Assembly (NCBI GenBank): GCA_019359015.1
Contig: JAHHID010000052.1
Location: 1 to 52,238 of the forward strand
Source: Spirirestis rafaelensis WJT71-NPBG6
GTDB lineage: Bacteria > Cyanobacteriota > Cyanobacteriia > Cyanobacteriales > Nostocaceae
Reading direction: 5' to 3'
Length of the DNA stretch: 52,238 nucleotides
The stretch's first letter is position 1; each line of letters begins with the position of its first letter. The translations under genes were made by a program, and so were the position numbers. Shown piece after piece: positions 50,706 to 52,238 of the stretch. The notes below the pieces were generated by a model, which saw only the letters and a list, made by a program, of their open reading frames with translations, was not told the DNA's origin and made no database searches.

Positions 50706-51671
50706 TCAAACCAAATCTTCCAATAACGCAGTGATTTTACCCTGCGCCTTAGTGCGGTTGTCGTCGTAAATCATCAAAGTATTCAAACTCGCATGGCGGC
50801 TTAACTTTTGCACACTTCTGACATCTCCACTACTCGCATCCAGCGCAGCCGTCACCGACGAATGCCTGATTCTGTGCGGGCTGATAGTTTTAGAAATACC
50901 AGCTCGCTTTGCAATCGCCACAACAATCTTGCGGATGCCATCGCCCGTCAACCGATGCCCGTAATGCGGACGCAGCGAAATAAACAACGGTTGCTTGATG
51001 TCTAACTCCCGACGCACCAACAACCATTCCTGTAGCGCATTGCAAGAAAGGGCGTGCAAATCGATATTTTCCTTTTGGGTTCCCCTACCCTTCCCCAGGA
51101 TAGCCAGCGTTCGCGCTTCTAAATCCAAATCCTCAATATTGCAGTGGGAAACCTCCTCACGCCGCAACGCATTTGCCCACAACAGCCGCAGCAGCGCATA
51201 ATCCCGTTTCCCTTTCAACGTTTCCCTATCGGGTACTGCTAACATTTTCTTAAATGCTTCTGGACCAATCCCCGTTGTATCCCGGTAGGGCTTTACTTTC
51301 TCACACTTAATATCTGCAAGCGTCCAGTCGCACTTGCCCACCTTATAGGCATAATTAACCAGTGCCTTAATTGCCGCCAACCTGCGATTTACAGTCGCTT
51401 CCTTCAATTCCTGGTCAACCAGCATCGCCTTATAGCGCAAAACCAGCGTTACCGCCGAGAACCTGTCCATTTGTAGAAACTGCGCCACCAACACCGCAGT
51501 TGGTTCTTGACCGCACACCGTCATAAAAAAGTTCTTTAAATCCTTCGCATACTCGTGCCGGGTGCTTTTATTGCGCTTGCCCACCAACAACTCTTGCAAC
51601 AAGTCGCGTTCAACAGCTAGAGCAAAGGGATTTGCCCTGGAGAGTGAACCATCATTATCTGGTGGCGGCAT
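50706..51671 (-). CDS. Tyrosine recombinase/integrase (XerC/D-like)
   Basis: The product has 321 residues. The N-terminal SAM-like core-binding domain (about 25-120) is followed by the catalytic domain with Arg in NALRREEVSH, Lys in LGKGRGTQ, HRIRHSS (His-x-x-Arg), SRHASLN (His) and the nucleophile Tyr in LMIYDDNRTKA. All catalytic residues are present. It likely resolves plasmid multimers or catalyses insertion at a specific site. The gene is next to an intact IS end and faces away from the small operator-controlled gene at 51916. Confidence 0.9.
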   Translation of the reverse strand: MPPPDNDGSLSRANPFALAVERDLLQELLVGKRNKSTRHEYAKDLKNFFMTVCGQEPTAVLVAQFLQMDRFSAVTLVLRYKAMLVDQELKEATVNRRLAAIKALVNYAYKVGKCDWTLADIKCEKVKPYRDTTGIGPEAFKKMLAVPDRETLKGKRDYALLRLLWANALRREEVSHCNIEDLDLEARTLAILGKGRGTQKENIDLHALSCNALQEWLLVRRELDIKQPLFISLRPHYGHRLTGDGIRKIVVAIAKRAGISKTISPHRIRHSSVTAALDASSGDVRSVQKLSRHASLNTLMIYDDNRTKAQGKITALLEDLV

Positions 51672-51858
51672 AAACTATCGAAAAGATTCATTTTCGATAA
51701 TTAGCCTAACACGTTTGCTCTCGTCTCAGAAGGGGCTCCCAGAGGGCGGAGCTTTGGAGGTTGGGCTGTTGGGGCTACACAATCACTCCAACTTTCTTAT
51801 GTGTTGAGCCAGAACGGTTAATCAAATAATGCTTTAAGCATCCCATTCCTGATATGTT

Positions 51859-51913
51859 GATAGCAATGCTATCTACTTGATATCGATAGCTGTTGCTATC
51901 AATTGCGATATCA
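51859..51913. promoter_or_regulatory. Nested palindromic operator before the 51916 gene
   Basis: gatagcaatgctatc (51859-51873) and gatagctgttgctatc (51885-51900) share the GATAGC-N3/4-GCTATC palindrome, spaced by 26 bases centre to centre. tgatatcg (51878-51885) and cgatatca (51906-51913) form an outer inverted repeat around the second copy. The cluster ends two bases before ATG 51916. Such a dense set before a start codon is a strong sign of autorepression. Confidence 0.75.
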
Positions 51914-51915
51914 CT

Positions 51916-52134
51916 ATGCCTAACGAGAACAAACCCAGCGAGATGATCCGCGTCCCCACTCCCCTGATTCCAGCAGTTAGGGAATTATCCCGGCTGCACC
52001 GACAAGGACTTACAAACGAGGTGCTTCACTCTTTAGATGATTTGATAGCAGCGTTAGATAATGGCAGGGGTAGTCCCCACAATCACCTCTCCCAAAACAT
52101 ATCGACGATTTGGCGTTGCAGAATAGAAATATGA
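51916..52134 (+). CDS. Small plasmid protein with basic/helical N-terminal part
   Basis: ATG 51916 gives 72 residues, MPNENKPSEMIRVPTPLIPAVRELSRLH followed by RQGLTNEVLHSLDDLIAALDNG. The short stretch MIRVPTPLIPAVREL resembles N-terminal strand-helix parts of ribbon-helix-helix-like proteins. The frame is open upstream to 51877, but that would read through the operator. It is probably a small DNA-binding protein repressing its own gene from the palindromes. It ends 15 bases before the IS1-like gene. Confidence 0.6.
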   Translation: MPNENKPSEMIRVPTPLIPAVRELSRLHRQGLTNEVLHSLDDLIAALDNGRGSPHNHLSQNISTIWRCRIEI

Positions 52135-52149
52135 ATTAGGGCGATCGCT

Positions 52150-52238
52150 ATGAAATGTCCAAGGTGTGAATCAATCCATATTCGTAAGAATGGGCGACAA
52201 CGTGGTAAACAAAACTACATATGTGTTCCATGTAAACG
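52150..52238 (+). CDS. IS1-like InsA N-terminus, cut by window end
   Basis: The partial frame reads MKCPRCESIHIRKNGRQRG then KQNYICVPCK, with a CxxC...CxxC zinc-ribbon at the start. This matches the N-terminal end of IS1-family InsA-type proteins, which bind the element ends. The left end of the element should lie between 52134 and 52150, but its terminal repeat cannot be verified here because the right end is outside the window. Confidence 0.7.
   Translation, partial: MKCPRCESIHIRKNGRQRGKQNYICVPCK

Overview
The window looks like part of a large plasmid, or a plasmid-derived island, from a filamentous (probably Nostocales-type) cyanobacterium. Pointers are the many GCGATCGC (HIP1-like) octamers, long GC-rich palindromic repeats in AT-rich intergenic DNA, and cyanobacterial families (DUF1822, DUF928, CHAT, CHASE2, two-partner-secretion exoproteins). 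The replication primase-helicase, MobC and relaxase pair, three partition-type modules and a tyrosine recombinase make this accessory DNA. No rRNA, tRNA or CRISPR array was seen.

Layout. (1) 0-6.5 kb: a leftward operon headed by a ParM-like actin and a ParR-like adaptor, followed by small membrane and coiled-coil proteins and a membrane-anchored P-loop ATPase. (2) 6.7-11.5 kb: a small ribbon-helix-helix protein, a decayed GIY-YIG-like gene and a large primase/SF3-type helicase replication protein. (3) 11.5-16.6 kb: an MNT/HEPN pair with a frameshifted HEPN, a MITE, a second ParM-like/adaptor pair, then a MobC/relaxase operon with a candidate oriT in front. (4) 16.9-34.2 kb: a two-partner secretion and CHAT island. 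It holds two TpsA exoproteins, one TpsB transporter, a TPR-CHAT putative protease, a CHAT-CHASE2 membrane protein, DUF928 and DUF1822 proteins and a sigma-70-like factor. The two TpsA genes converge and share a 208-bp almost identical inverted block.

(5) 34.7-42.1 kb: a lasso-peptide biosynthetic cluster. It contains a PAS-AraC regulator, an ABC exporter, an asparagine-synthetase-like cyclase (C), a PqqD-like recognition protein (B1) and a transglutaminase-like leader peptidase (B2). On the opposite strand lie two short unlisted precursor genes of 41 codons each, with the Tyr-x-x-Pro leader motif, Thr at -2, and cores with Glu at position 8 or 9. A shared element (ttttccattga, followed 35-36 bases later by TAAT) precedes the exporter, the cyclase and the precursor transcript, so the three units look like one regulon, plausibly controlled by the PAS-AraC protein. 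This is the most interesting system in the window.

(6) 42.2-47.9 kb: a MacAB/DevBCA-like tripartite exporter (leftward) divergent from a NarL-type two-component system (rightward). (7) 48.2-52.2 kb: a ParA ATPase with a small partner, an intact-looking IS5-family element with a -1 frameshift arrangement, a tyrosine recombinase, a small plasmid protein behind a nested palindromic operator, and the start of an IS1-like transposase cut by the window end.

All functional names rest on reading motifs and gene order by eye; no database search was run.
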